From NCBI RefSeq assembly GCF_003293845.1, contig NZ_QLST01000006.1, positions 62,001 to 126,000 on the forward strand: a stretch of DNA of 64,000 nt, in the 5' to 3' direction. This DNA comes from Flavobacterium tibetense (lineage in GTDB: Bacteria; Bacteroidota; Bacteroidia; Flavobacteriales; Flavobacteriaceae). The notes beneath the pieces were generated by a model. The model was given only the letters and a program-made list of their open reading frames with translations, was not told the origin of the DNA and ran no database searches. Position 1 is the stretch's first letter. Each line of letters starts with the position of its first letter. Shown here piece after piece: positions 45,148 through 53,955 of this stretch. Made by a program: the position numbers and the translations under genes.

Positions 45148-45155
45148 TATATTTG
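45148..45155 (+). promoter_or_regulatory. -7 promoter box for the mrp operon
   Basis: TATATTTG matches TAnnTTTG and lies 24 nt before the mrpA start codon, giving a leader of about 17-20 nt without Shine-Dalgarno. The gene-free stretch 44993-45179 otherwise holds A/T-rich DNA and probably the divergent promoter. Confidence 0.5.
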
Positions 45156-45179
45156 AGGTTTAATCTTACTAAATAATTC

Positions 45180-47471
45180 ATGCTTGCTATAGTAGTACTT
45201 TGTTTTATTACCGCCATATCCTTACTTTTTTTTGGGAATTATATTAAGAAAAATGCTGCTTTTGGACTCACTTTTTTGCCTTTAGCTGGTTTTGTCTATT
45301 TCTTAAGTAAATTACCCCAAATTACCAATGGAAATATCGTAACAGAAAGCTACAATTGGGTGCCAAGTTTAGGTATTCAATTGACTTTCAGACTAGACGG
45401 ACTTTCCTTATTGTTTGCCTTGTTAATTACTGGAATAGGAACTTTAGTATTTGCTTATACTTCCAATTATTTAAAAGAAAACGACCATTTAGACCGATTT
45501 TATGGTTATTTAAGTGTTTTCATGGCAGCCATGCTAGGATTAGTACTTTCTGATAACTTAATTAGTTTGTTTGTTTTTTGGGAATTAACAAGTATTAGTT
45601 CGTTTTTCTTAATTGGATTTAAGAATAGTAGTGCAACATCAAGAAAATCAGCCTTACGAGCGTTGACAGTTACTGGTTTGGGCGGTTTATTTTTATTGGC
45701 TGGAGCTTTGACTTTTGGTACAATTGCTGACACCTATTCTTTTCAAGAAATTTTAAATGGTTCGATAGATTTTACTCAACATCCTTTATATTCCTTGCTG
45801 TTGTTGTTCATTTTTGGAGCAGCATTTACTAAATCGGCGCAATTTCCTTTTCATTTTTGGTTGCCTGGTGCTATGGAAGCTCCTACTCCAGTTTCAACGT
45901 ATTTGCACTCAGCAACAATGGTAAAAGCAGGAATTTATTTATTGCTCAGATTTTCACCTGTTTTGGGTCAGCATGAATACTGGCAACTTACATTAATTAC
46001 TATTGGTGGAATAACTATGATTTATGCCGCATTTCATACACTTTTCAGAACCGATTTAAAAGGAATTTTAGCCTATTCTACCATTGCTGCATTGGGAATT
46101 ATGGTTTTTTTAATTGGAATTGGAACCGAATTAGCCTTAACCGCAGCACTAACATTTATAGTAGTTCATGCACTTTACAAAGCCACTTTATTCCTAGTAA
46201 CTGGAACTATTGATCATGAAGCAAAAACTAGAGATGTAACCCAATTAGCTGGATTAAGAAAAGTGCTTTTACCTGTTGCCATAGCTGGATTTTTAGCTGC
46301 TTTTTCCAATGCAGGAATTCCGCCATTTTCGGGTTTTATTGGAAAAGATTTGATTTATGAAGCGGGATTGCATAGTTTTCAACCTGTTTTATTGATTGTT
46401 GTAGCTGTTATTACCAATGTTTTATTGGCTTACGCTGGCTATTTGGTGGGAATTAAACCTTTCATTGGGAAATTACCCGAGAAATTTGAAAAAATACATT
46501 TACCAAGTCCGTTGTTGTGGTTTCCGCCATTGCTTTTGGCTGTTTTAGGATTACTTTTTGGAATTGTTCCAAAATTATTAGTTTCATTGGTAAATCCTGC
46601 TTTGCAAGAAACGTTTATTGGTGCAAATTTGGTGCAATTGAAACTTTGGCATGGATTTAACTTGGTTTTATTGTTGAGTTTAGTAACTATTATTAGTGGT
46701 CTTCTATTGTTTTATTTCTTGAAACCAAATAACGATTTAACCAAATTTATTGTACAATTTCAAACCATTTCTCCTCTTGGAATTTTTGAAAAAATAGGTA
46801 TTTTAATGACCAAAGTCAGTTTGTTATGGACTAATTTTTTTCAAAACGGTTTTTTAAGAAATTATGTTTTAACCATTATTCTAGTAATTTCATTTTTAAT
46901 TGGTTACAACTTATTTTTCAACGCAAAATTCCTTTGGGATTTTTCAACAATACTAAGCGTCACTAATTATGAAATTGGCATTCTGTCGGTAATGTTAGTT
47001 GCTATTTTATTTACTGTCTTTACCTCTTCGAGACTAACTGCAGTTGCTTCTCTTGGTGTAGTTGGCTATGCAATATGTTTACTGTTTGTTTTTTACAGCG
47101 CACCAGATTTGGCCATGACCCAATTTACAATCGATACGTTAACAGTAATTTTATTCGTTTTAGTATTGTATCGTTTACCAAAATATCTGAAATTATCTGA
47201 AAACAAAAAACGTATTCGCGATGGCTTTGTTGCGTTGGTTTTTGGCGGATTAATCACCATACTTTCATTAGAAGTAATTCAAGAACCAATGAATAATGAA
47301 ACAGGTAAATTTTATGCGGAAAATGCGTATTTATTAGCCAAAGGTAAAAATGTAGTTAATGTTGTTTTGGTAGATTTTAGAGGAATTGATACCTTAGTAG
47401 AAATCACCGTGTTAGCAATTGCTGCCATTGGCGTATTTGGCTTATTAAAATTAAGAATTAGAAACAACTAA
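45180..47471 (+). CDS. mrpA: Mrp-type Na+/H+ antiporter subunit A
   Basis: The 763-residue protein belongs to the NuoL-like core of the multisubunit Mrp (Mnh/Sha) antiporter, which exports Na+ (or K+) using the proton gradient. The core NuoL-like region has LHSATMVKAGIYLLLRF (essential Lys in a membrane helix) and FWELTSISSFFLIGF. The C-terminal third has the MrpA-specific extension (APDLAMTQFTIDTLTVILFV) and an MrpB-like last segment (NVVLVDFRGIDTLVEITVLA). It starts the seven-gene operon, followed by mrpB after only 2 nt. Confidence 0.94.
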   Translation: MLAIVVLCFITAISLLFFGNYIKKNAAFGLTFLPLAGFVYFLSKLPQITNGNIVTESYNWVPSLGIQLTFRLDGLSLLFALLITGIGTLVFAYTSNYLKENDHLDRFYGYLSVFMAAMLGLVLSDNLISLFVFWELTSISSFFLIGFKNSSATSRKSALRALTVTGLGGLFLLAGALTFGTIADTYSFQEILNGSIDFTQHPLYSLLLLFIFGAAFTKSAQFPFHFWLPGAMEAPTPVSTYLHSATMVKAGIYLLLRFSPVLGQHEYWQLTLITIGGITMIYAAFHTLFRTDLKGILAYSTIAALGIMVFLIGIGTELALTAALTFIVVHALYKATLFLVTGTIDHEAKTRDVTQLAGLRKVLLPVAIAGFLAAFSNAGIPPFSGFIGKDLIYEAGLHSFQPVLLIVVAVITNVLLAYAGYLVGIKPFIGKLPEKFEKIHLPSPLLWFPPLLLAVLGLLFGIVPKLLVSLVNPALQETFIGANLVQLKLWHGFNLVLLLSLVTIISGLLLFYFLKPNNDLTKFIVQFQTISPLGIFEKIGILMTKVSLLWTNFFQNGFLRNYVLTIILVISFLIGYNLFFNAKFLWDFSTILSVTNYEIGILSVMLVAILFTVFTSSRLTAVASLGVVGYAICLLFVFYSAPDLAMTQFTIDTLTVILFVLVLYRLPKYLKLSENKKRIRDGFVALVFGGLITILSLEVIQEPMNNETGKFYAENAYLLAKGKNVVNVVLVDFRGIDTLVEITVLAIAAIGVFGLLKLRIRNN

Positions 47472-47473
47472 CC

Positions 47474-47887
47474 ATGAAAACTTTAATATTAAAAACAGCA
47501 TCGGGTTACTTATTACCAGTTTTGCTTCTTTTTTCAGTATTTATTTTATTGCGCGGTCATTATTTGCCTGGCGGTGGATTTGTGGGCGGATTGGTAGCTT
47601 CAATTGCTTTTGTATTGCATGCGTTTGCTAATGGTTTAGAAAATACCAAAAATTTACTTCGCATTCATCCCGGATTTTTAATGCCTTTTGGTTTAGCTAT
47701 TGCTTTTATAAGTGGTTTAGCACCTATGTTTCTTTACGATTTACCTTTTTTAACAGGAATTTGGTTTGATGAACCATTACCCGTTATTGGAATGGTGGGT
47801 TCGGCATTGTTTTTTGATACCGGCGTTTTTTTGGTAGTAATTGGAGTTACATTAACCATTATTTTCACTATTTCAGAATCAGCTTAA
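47474..47887 (+). CDS. mrpB: Mrp antiporter subunit B
   Basis: The 137-residue, four-helix membrane protein carries the MnhB hallmark [23 protein letters not shown] split over two helices, plus [23 protein letters not shown] near the end. In the Mrp complex MrpB is a small membrane subunit bound to MrpA. The gene is separated by 2 nt from both mrpA and mrpC, so the order A-B-C is translated as a unit. Confidence 0.93.
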   Translation: MKTLILKTASGYLLPVLLLFSVFILLRGHYLPGGGFVGGLVASIAFVLHAFANGLENTKNLLRIHPGFLMPFGLAIAFISGLAPMFLYDLPFLTGIWFDEPLPVIGMVGSALFFDTGVFLVVIGVTLTIIFTISESA

Positions 47888-47889
47888 CT

Positions 47890-48243
47890 ATGGAAATATT
47901 ATTAGCCTTTTTAATTGGAATTCTTTATGCTTCTGGCATTTATATGATGCTTAGACGAAGTTTAGTAAAATTAATCATTGGTATTATTTTATTAGGAAAT
48001 GGTGCCAATCTTTTAATTTTTCTATTGGGAAGAATTACCAAAGACAAACCACCAATTATTCCCGAGCACAGTAAAGTTTTCCTTGATGGTTTTGCTGATC
48101 CCGTGCCACAAGCTTTGATATTAACAGCTATTGTTATTAGTTTTGGTTTACAAGCATTTGCCATTATTTTGATAAAAAGAGCTTATAAAGTGGCTAAAAC
48201 CGATGATTTAGATCAAATGAACACAACCGACGAATACGCATGA
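47890..48243 (+). CDS. mrpC: Mrp antiporter subunit C
   Basis: The 117-residue protein is NuoK-like, with three helices: [20 protein letters not shown], then [21 protein letters not shown], and [20 protein letters not shown], the Mrp-type ending. Its last codons overlap the mrpD start by 4 bases (ATGA), indicating coupled translation. Confidence 0.94.
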   Translation: MEILLAFLIGILYASGIYMMLRRSLVKLIIGIILLGNGANLLIFLLGRITKDKPPIIPEHSKVFLDGFADPVPQALILTAIVISFGLQAFAIILIKRAYKVAKTDDLDQMNTTDEYA

Positions 48244-49751
48244 TAAACTCAATATTATTATATCCGCTATTATTTCACTTTTTTGTGGCTATTGTAGCTT
48301 TGTTTTTTTGGCGCGATACACGAATTCAACGCGTAATTAGTGTTGCTGGAAGTATCATTGCCTTGTTTTTATCCATCTTGCTATTTAGAGAAGTTTGGTA
48401 CAACGGTATAATTACGATGCAATCTGGTAATTGGAAAGCTCCTTTTGGAATTACTATGGTTGCGGATACACTTTCGGCTACTTTGGTCTTATTGACCAAT
48501 ATTCTTGGTGTTGCCATAGCTATTTATTCTTCAACAAGTATTATTAGTGAGCGAGCAAAATTTGGCTACTTCCCTATTTTTCACTTATTGTTGATGGGAT
48601 TAACAGGCGCTTTCATTACTGGCGATATTTTCAATTTATACGTTTGGTTTGAGGTGATTATTATTAGTTCGTTTGTATTGCTAACCATTGGTGGTGAAAA
48701 ACCCCAAATTGAAGGCGCAGTAAAGTATTTTACATTGAATATTTTAGCATCCGTAATTTTTCTTACTGCTATTGCGGTTTTATATGGTTTAACAGGAACT
48801 TTAAATATGGCCGATTTACGATTGAAAATTGCTTTGGTTGAAAATCAATCGTTAGTAGATATTGCCGCTTTGATATTTTTTATTGGTTTTGGAATTAAAT
48901 CGGCTGTTTTTCCTTTGTATTTTTGGTTGCCAGCTTCTTATCATACGCCACCAGCGGCTGTTTCGGCTATTTTTGGAGGTTTATTGACAAAAGTGGGTGT
49001 TTATGCAATGATTCGTGTGTTTACTTTATTGTTTGAAAGAAGTGAGTTTTTAGATAATTTATTAATTCTTGTTGCGGTATTAACGATACTTTCTGGTGCT
49101 TTGGGAGCTTTAATACAAAACAATATTCAAAAGTTATTTTCCTATTTAATCATTTGCCACATCGGATTTATGATTGCGGGATTGGCTATGAATACTACGG
49201 TTGCATTCACTGGAACTGTATTTTATATGATTCACGATATTGTAGTTAAGGCGAATTTGTTTTTAGTTGGTGGTTTCATTTACCGTTTAAAAGGTTCGTA
49301 CAGTATGCGACAATTAGGAGGTTTATACCAAAGTCATCCTAAATTATCATTACTTTTATTAATCCCGTTATTTTCTTTAGTTGGAATTCCGCCTTTATCT
49401 GGATTTTGGCCCAAAATTTCATTAATTACCGCTGGTTTAACAACTGAAAATTACCTATTAATAGCTTTCATTATATTCGGAAGTTTCGTAACTTTATTAG
49501 TTATTGCCAAACTATGGTCGGAAGTATTTTGGAAAGAAAGTGAACCGATTTCGTTCAAAGCAAATTTTAAAAGCTTTCATTCCATGAAGAAAAAAGAACA
49601 ATTTTCATTGGTCTTTGCTATTGCTTTATTGGCATTTGTATCGCTTTACATTGGTTTTGGTGCCGAACATATTCAAAATTTATCCAGTAGAATTGCTACT
49701 GAACTAACAACGCCTCAACTGTATTTAGACGCGGTTTTAAAAACTAAATAA
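48240..49751 (+). CDS. mrpD: Mrp antiporter subunit D
   Basis: The 503-residue protein is NuoM/NuoN-like with about 14 helices. [26 protein letters not shown] includes the loop between antiporter helices, with the conserved proton-path Lys, and the second half has [15 protein letters not shown]. MrpA and MrpD are thought to carry ion and proton paths. The mrpE gene starts one base later. Confidence 0.94.
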   Translation: MINSILLYPLLFHFFVAIVALFFWRDTRIQRVISVAGSIIALFLSILLFREVWYNGIITMQSGNWKAPFGITMVADTLSATLVLLTNILGVAIAIYSSTSIISERAKFGYFPIFHLLLMGLTGAFITGDIFNLYVWFEVIIISSFVLLTIGGEKPQIEGAVKYFTLNILASVIFLTAIAVLYGLTGTLNMADLRLKIALVENQSLVDIAALIFFIGFGIKSAVFPLYFWLPASYHTPPAAVSAIFGGLLTKVGVYAMIRVFTLLFERSEFLDNLLILVAVLTILSGALGALIQNNIQKLFSYLIICHIGFMIAGLAMNTTVAFTGTVFYMIHDIVVKANLFLVGGFIYRLKGSYSMRQLGGLYQSHPKLSLLLLIPLFSLVGIPPLSGFWPKISLITAGLTTENYLLIAFIIFGSFVTLLVIAKLWSEVFWKESEPISFKANFKSFHSMKKKEQFSLVFAIALLAFVSLYIGFGAEHIQNLSSRIATELTTPQLYLDAVLKTK

Positions 49752-49752
49752 A

Positions 49753-50229
49753 ATGAGAAAACAATTTTTAATGAACATCATGCTATCACTCATTTGGGTA
49801 GCCTTGACTGGCGCCTTAAGTGTTGTGAACTTTTTATTTGGTTTTGCATTGAGTTTTTTAATCATGTGGATTATTAGTACTTCGCAAACCAATAGAAAAT
49901 ATTTTAGAGTAATTCCCAATATTATTTCGTTTGTGTTTTACTTTTTATACGAATTAATAAAAGCCAACATTCATGTAGCATATGACGTAATTACACCCAC
50001 ATTTTACATGAAACCAGGAATTGTTTGCGTTCCATTAGATGTGGAAACGGATTTGGAAATTACTTTATTGGCCAATATTATTTCGCTCACGCCAGGAACA
50101 TTGAGTTTAGATGTTTCCAATGACAAAAAAGTGTTGTACGTTCATGCCATGTATATTAAAGACAAAGAAGAATTCATCAAAGACATCAAAAACGGATTTG
50201 AACGACGATTATTAGAAATCATGCGATAA
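49753..50229 (+). CDS. mrpE: Mrp antiporter subunit E
   Basis: The 158-residue protein has two N-terminal membrane helices and a cytosolic C-terminal domain. ELIKANIHVAYDVITP followed by KPGIVCVPLDVETDLEITLLANIISLTPGTLSLDV is the MnhE signature. MrpE is needed for full complex activity but its exact part is unclear. The gene starts one base after mrpD and 11 nt before mrpF. Confidence 0.94.
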   Translation: MRKQFLMNIMLSLIWVALTGALSVVNFLFGFALSFLIMWIISTSQTNRKYFRVIPNIISFVFYFLYELIKANIHVAYDVITPTFYMKPGIVCVPLDVETDLEITLLANIISLTPGTLSLDVSNDKKVLYVHAMYIKDKEEFIKDIKNGFERRLLEIMR

Positions 50230-50240
50230 CCATTTATAAA

Positions 50241-50516
50241 ATGAATTTACACGATTATTTATATTACATAATTTTACCTATTCTGGCGCTTTCTGTAGTG
50301 CTGGTTTTTGTTCGTTTTCTAAAAGGACCAACGCTTTCTGACCGCGTAGTGGCATTGGATTTACTAATTACCATTGGTATAGGAATTATTGCTGTTTATA
50401 GTATTATTTCTAACCAACCTACGTTTTTAGATATTGCTATGATTTTGGCATTAATTGCCTTTTTAGGAACGGTTGCCTTTTCGTATTATTTAGAAAAAAG
50501 AGAACAAAATGACTGA
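50241..50516 (+). CDS. mrpF: Mrp antiporter subunit F
   Basis: A 91-residue, three-helix protein with the MnhF pattern: LKGPTLSDRVVALDLLITIGIGI and PTFLDIAMILALIAFLGTVAFSYYLEKRE. It is a small helper subunit that stabilises the antiporter complex. The last 8 bases overlap mrpG. Confidence 0.94.
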   Translation: MNLHDYLYYIILPILALSVVLVFVRFLKGPTLSDRVVALDLLITIGIGIIAVYSIISNQPTFLDIAMILALIAFLGTVAFSYYLEKREQND

Positions 50517-50892
50517 TACAATTATTGCTATATTAGCCACTTTAGGCGCTTTGTTTGCCTTATTAGCTGCCGTTGGTTTGGTACGAATGCCTGATTTATA
50601 TTTACGAATTTCGGTTACTACAAAAGCGGCAACTTTAGGAATTGGTTTGCTTTTAATTGGAGCGGCCATTTATTATAATGATGTTTCCATCAGTACTAGA
50701 GTAGTTGCAATTATATTTTTCATCTTGCTGACAGCGCCTGTTGGTGCGCATTTAATTGGACGTTCTTCCTATTTTACTGGAGTAAAAATGTGGGATAAAT
50801 CCGTAAGAGATGATTTGGAAGGCAAATACCAAAAACGTTCTCACGAACTTAAAAGTGAAAATTCAGAAGAAAAAGATAATTCAACAGATTAG
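50509..50892 (+). CDS. mrpG: Mrp antiporter subunit G
   Basis: The 127-residue protein has three helices and the MnhG signature GLVRMPDLYLRISVTTKAATLGIG, then LTAPVGAHLIGRSSYFTGVKMWDK. A charged, low-complexity tail (KSENSEEKDNSTD) follows. It closes the full A-G operon, the complement needed for antiport in most studied systems. The stop codon shares four bases with convergent holA. Confidence 0.94.
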   Translation: MTDTIIAILATLGALFALLAAVGLVRMPDLYLRISVTTKAATLGIGLLLIGAAIYYNDVSISTRVVAIIFFILLTAPVGAHLIGRSSYFTGVKMWDKSVRDDLEGKYQKRSHELKSENSEEKDNSTD

Positions 50893-51893
50893 TTGAAAAT
50901 GTGAACTAACATTTCTTTCATCAAATCATGTGTTGAAATAGAACTTGCTTCTACTCCTTTTCCTTTTACATCCAATTCTCTAAGTTTTGAAATAATACTA
51001 CTTACTTTTTTCATTGGATAACGTTTTGCAGCTACATCATAATCAGAAACAAAATACGGATTCACTCGTAAAACACTAGCCACATTAGCTTTCGATTTAT
51101 CTTTTAAACCGTGATATTGCAAGAGTTGAGTAAAATAGGAAAAGATTTGTCCAACAACCAATACAAAAGGATTGTCTTTCGGGTTTTGAGCAAAATATTC
51201 GATAATTTGATATGCTTTCAATTGTTCGCCTTTTCCAATGGCATTTCGGAGTTCAAAAATGTTGTAATCTTTACTTATTCCAATGTTTTCCTCGATGTCT
51301 TTTGCCGTAATCGTATGTCCTTTGGGAAGAATAATTTTTAGCTTTTCTAATTCGTTGTTGATTTTAGACAAGTCGGTTCCTAAAAACTCGACCAACATTA
51401 TCGCAGCTTTGGGTTCAATGTTATACCCTTTTCCTGATAAAACACGCTTAATCCAATCAGGAACTTGGTTGTCGTATAACTTTTTACTTTCGAAAAGCAC
51501 TCCAGCTTTAGTGATTTCCTTTGGTAATGCTTTACGTTTGTCTAAAGTCTTGTATTTATAAGCAAAAACCAAAACCGTTGTAGGCTGTGGATTTTTAACG
51601 TAAGCTTCAATTTTATCAATCGTACGAACTAATTCTTGTGCTTCTTTCACAATCACCACTTGACGATCAGCCATCATCGGATAGCGTTTGGCATTGGATA
51701 AAATATCTTCAATACTTGTATCTTTTCCATACAAAACTACTTGATTGAATCCTTTTTCATCTTCGGTCAATACCGTATCCGCTATAAAATCAGTCAATTT
51801 ATCAATATAATAAGGTTCTTCACCCATTAAAAAATAAATTGGTTTGATGTTTCCTGATTTAATATCGTTGGTTATTTTGATTACTTCGTCCAT
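50889..51893 (-). CDS. holA: DNA polymerase III delta subunit
   Basis: The 334-residue protein matches HolA, the subunit that opens the sliding clamp in the loader. Features are the N-terminal PIYFLMGEEPYYIDKLTDFI, VVIVKEAQELV and the C-terminal lid region (LVVGQIFSYFTQLLQYHGLK). Delta subunits lack an active Walker site, consistent with what is seen. The 5' leader just before the start carries a 24-nt sequence also found before recG. The gene is divergent from a lone HsdR-N-like gene, a pairing usual in flavobacteria. Confidence 0.92.
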   Translation of the reverse strand: MDEVIKITNDIKSGNIKPIYFLMGEEPYYIDKLTDFIADTVLTEDEKGFNQVVLYGKDTSIEDILSNAKRYPMMADRQVVIVKEAQELVRTIDKIEAYVKNPQPTTVLVFAYKYKTLDKRKALPKEITKAGVLFESKKLYDNQVPDWIKRVLSGKGYNIEPKAAIMLVEFLGTDLSKINNELEKLKIILPKGHTITAKDIEENIGISKDYNIFELRNAIGKGEQLKAYQIIEYFAQNPKDNPFVLVVGQIFSYFTQLLQYHGLKDKSKANVASVLRVNPYFVSDYDVAAKRYPMKKVSSIISKLRELDVKGKGVEASSISTHDLMKEMLVHIFN

Positions 51894-51899
51894 ACTTTT

Positions 51900-51923
51900 A
51901 GTATTCAGTGTTCAGTTTATAGT
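51900..51923 (-). repeat. 24-nt leader repeat upstream of holA
   Basis: Exact reverse complement of 63474-63497. Read in the gene's direction it starts ACTATAAACTGAACACT and ends 6 nt before the holA ATG. The recG copy ends 4 nt before its ATG. Confidence 0.85.
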
Positions 51924-51952
51924 TGGCAGATTATAATAATTGACTAATTTTG
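51922..51952 (+). promoter_or_regulatory. Promoter of the HsdR-N gene; likely leaderless transcript
   Basis: GTTG (51922-51925), a near match to the -33 TTTG, is followed by exactly 19 nt and then TAATTTTG (51945-51952), a perfect TAnnTTTG. The ATG begins only 4 nt later (51957), so the message would start at or next to the start codon. It overlaps the holA leader repeat on the other strand. Confidence 0.6.
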
Positions 51953-51956
51953 AACT

Positions 51957-52403
51957 ATGCAAAATTTGAATTTTTCAAGCTACACGTTTCGGTTCAAAAA
52001 TAGTGAAAATAAAGTGGCTATTTTTGATGAAATACGAAAAAAATTTGTGGTGCTCACTCCAGAAGAATGGGTGCGCCAACATGTAGTTCAGTATTTGTTA
52101 TTGGAAAAAAAATATCCAAAATCATTAATTAATGTTGAGAAACTGGTTAAAGTCAACGGTTTAAACAAGCGTTATGATATTGTGGTTTTTCGACCTAACG
52201 GTGAAATTTTCTTGCTTATTGAATGTAAAGCTCCAGAAGTTGCTATTTCCCAACAAACTTTTGATCAAATTGCACGTTATAATTTAAAATTAAATGCCCA
52301 ATATTTAATGGTAACCAATGGATTAAACCACTATTTTTGCCAAATGGATTTCGAGAACGAGAAATATGTGTTTTTGAAAGAAGCTCCTGAATATAGAAAA
52401 TAG
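51957..52403 (+). CDS. Standalone HsdR N-terminal-domain (PD-(D/E)xK-like) protein
   Basis: The 148-residue protein corresponds only to the N-terminal nuclease domain of type I restriction subunit R. The motif is seen as RYDIVVFRPNG followed by LLIECKAPEV, the D...ExK arrangement of the PD-(D/E)xK fold. No hsdS, hsdM or helicase domain is nearby, so this is not a restriction system. Such lone proteins sit beside holA throughout flavobacteria, so it may have a housekeeping DNA role; the function is not known. The promoter 4 nt before the ATG suggests a leaderless message. Confidence 0.85.
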   Translation: MQNLNFSSYTFRFKNSENKVAIFDEIRKKFVVLTPEEWVRQHVVQYLLLEKKYPKSLINVEKLVKVNGLNKRYDIVVFRPNGEIFLLIECKAPEVAISQQTFDQIARYNLKLNAQYLMVTNGLNHYFCQMDFENEKYVFLKEAPEYRK

Positions 52404-52446
52404 AGATTAGATATTTAAAATTGAAGTCCATTTAATAAGAGTAAAC

Positions 52447-52890
52447 ATGATTGAAAGAAAAATATTTTTATTAGTTATCTTACTAGTTTTGCTCTACAGT
52501 ATCAGAACAAAAAAAAATACTAGTATAATTTTTTCAACACTTTTATTTCTTGGAGTTTTATCAACGTTTTTGGGAAACTATTTTATAACAATTGGTTTAA
52601 TAATATTTATCTTAACTGCTTTTATTATAGGAATTAAAGGTGTTTTTTCTAAAATAAATATTCTAGAAAAAATTAGCTATAGTTCTTTAGGACTATTTTC
52701 TTTTGCAGCTTTACTTTTTGGAATAATGAATTGGCCAGGCTCTAACGAAGTTAAACTAATAATGACTTTTCCAATAATCATTTTTATAATTACTAACTTC
52801 AAAACAAAATTCAATTTAGTAAAAACATATCCTTTCCTACTAATTTTGTTTTTTGAATGTTTATTCAGATTTCTTAGACTTTTATACTAA
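52447..52890 (+). CDS. Small multi-helix membrane protein, unknown function
   Basis: The 147-residue protein is almost wholly hydrophobic, with five likely membrane segments separated by short basic loops (TKKNT, TNFKTKFN). I recognise no family. It ends TAATG, sharing one base with the ATG of the glycosyltransferase gene, so translation is coupled. Composition is very rich in Ile, Phe and Leu. It could help the glycosyltransferase at the membrane, but that is a guess from position only. Confidence 0.68.
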   Translation: MIERKIFLLVILLVLLYSIRTKKNTSIIFSTLLFLGVLSTFLGNYFITIGLIIFILTAFIIGIKGVFSKINILEKISYSSLGLFSFAALLFGIMNWPGSNEVKLIMTFPIIIFIITNFKTKFNLVKTYPFLLILFFECLFRFLRLLY

Positions 52891-53885
52891 TGAAAAAAAT
52901 AGCGGTTGTAATATTAAATTGGAATGGAGCGAAATTGTTAGAACAGTTTTTACCTTCTGTTGTTGCGTTTTCTGAGGAAGCTACAATTTATGTTGCGGAT
53001 AATGCTTCTTCGGATAACTCAATTGATGTGATTCAAACGCAATTTCCTTCGGTAAAAATTATTCAAAATTCGGGAAACTTTGGGTTTGCTAAAGGGTATA
53101 ATGAGGCTTTGCAAATGGTGGAAGAACCTTATTATGCTTTGGTAAATTCGGATATTGAAGTAACTGAAAATTGGTTGGTTCCCATGATTAAAATGTTTGA
53201 AAATGAACCCGAAACAGCTATTATTCAACCCAAAATTTTAGATTTCAAAAAGAAAACACATTTTGAATACGCTGGTGCAGCTGGTGGATTCATTGATAAA
53301 TTGGGTTATCCGTTTTGCCGTGGAAGAATTTTTGAAACTATTGAAGAAGATAAAAACCAATATGATAGTGAAATTCCGATTTTTTGGGCTTCTGGTGCTT
53401 GTTTTTTTATTAGAAAAGAAGTTTTTAGAAAATTAAAAGGTTTTGACCCTGATTTTTTCGCGCATCAAGAAGAAATTGATTTATGTTGGCGCGCTTTTAA
53501 TTTCGGTTACCAAACAAAATTTACTTATAAATCAACGGTTTATCATGTTGGAGGTGCTACTTTACAACAATCTAATCCAAAGAAAACCTTTTTAAATTTT
53601 AGAAATTCGCTATTAATGTTGGTGAAGAACTTACCTAAAAACCAACTTTTCCCTATTCTTTTCATGCGTTTGTGTTTAGATGGTTTAGCTGGAATTCAAT
53701 TTCTTATCAAAGGGAGAATTTCGCATTTTTTCGCAATTTTAAAGGCACATTTTTCTTTTTATCGTATTGGCTATCAATTCTATAAAAAAAGAACTCCCAA
53801 CCAACGCTCCGACTACTATAAAATAAATAGTATCGTTTACCGTTATTTTATTAAGAATGGCAAGGTTTTTGGGACAATCTTTTAA
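52890..53885 (+). CDS. Glycosyltransferase family 2
   Basis: The 331-residue protein has a GT-A fold: VILNWNGAKLLEQFLPSV at the start, VADNASSDNSIDVI, NFGFAKGYNEAL and YALVNSDIEVTENWLVPM, where NSDIE is the metal and donor site. GFDPDFFAHQEEIDLCWRA carries the acceptor/catalytic Asp-rich part (ED-like motif). This matches rhamnosyl/GlcNAc-type transferases of surface polysaccharide, but donor and acceptor cannot be read from the sequence. A C-terminal amphipathic region (FLIKGRISHFFAILKAHFSF) may bind the membrane. It is downstream of a coupled membrane-protein gene. Confidence 0.88.
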   Translation: MKKIAVVILNWNGAKLLEQFLPSVVAFSEEATIYVADNASSDNSIDVIQTQFPSVKIIQNSGNFGFAKGYNEALQMVEEPYYALVNSDIEVTENWLVPMIKMFENEPETAIIQPKILDFKKKTHFEYAGAAGGFIDKLGYPFCRGRIFETIEEDKNQYDSEIPIFWASGACFFIRKEVFRKLKGFDPDFFAHQEEIDLCWRAFNFGYQTKFTYKSTVYHVGGATLQQSNPKKTFLNFRNSLLMLVKNLPKNQLFPILFMRLCLDGLAGIQFLIKGRISHFFAILKAHFSFYRIGYQFYKKRTPNQRSDYYKINSIVYRYFIKNGKVFGTIF

Positions 53886-53929
53886 CAATAGTTTAAGTTC
53901 AAAAAAACTATATTTTAACAATTTCACCT

Positions 53930-53937
53930 TAATTTTG
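53930..53937 (+). promoter_or_regulatory. -7 promoter box for the OmpA-like gene
   Basis: TAATTTTG matches TAnnTTTG and lies 18 nt before the ATG at 53956. No clear -33 element is seen. The leader would be about 12 nt long. Confidence 0.5.
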
Positions 53938-53955
53938 TAAAAAATTTTTATTCGT

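Noticed and set aside
51957-52403. A type I restriction-modification system
   Set aside because: Only the HsdR N-terminal domain is present; there is no methylase, specificity subunit or helicase, and the neighbour is holA.
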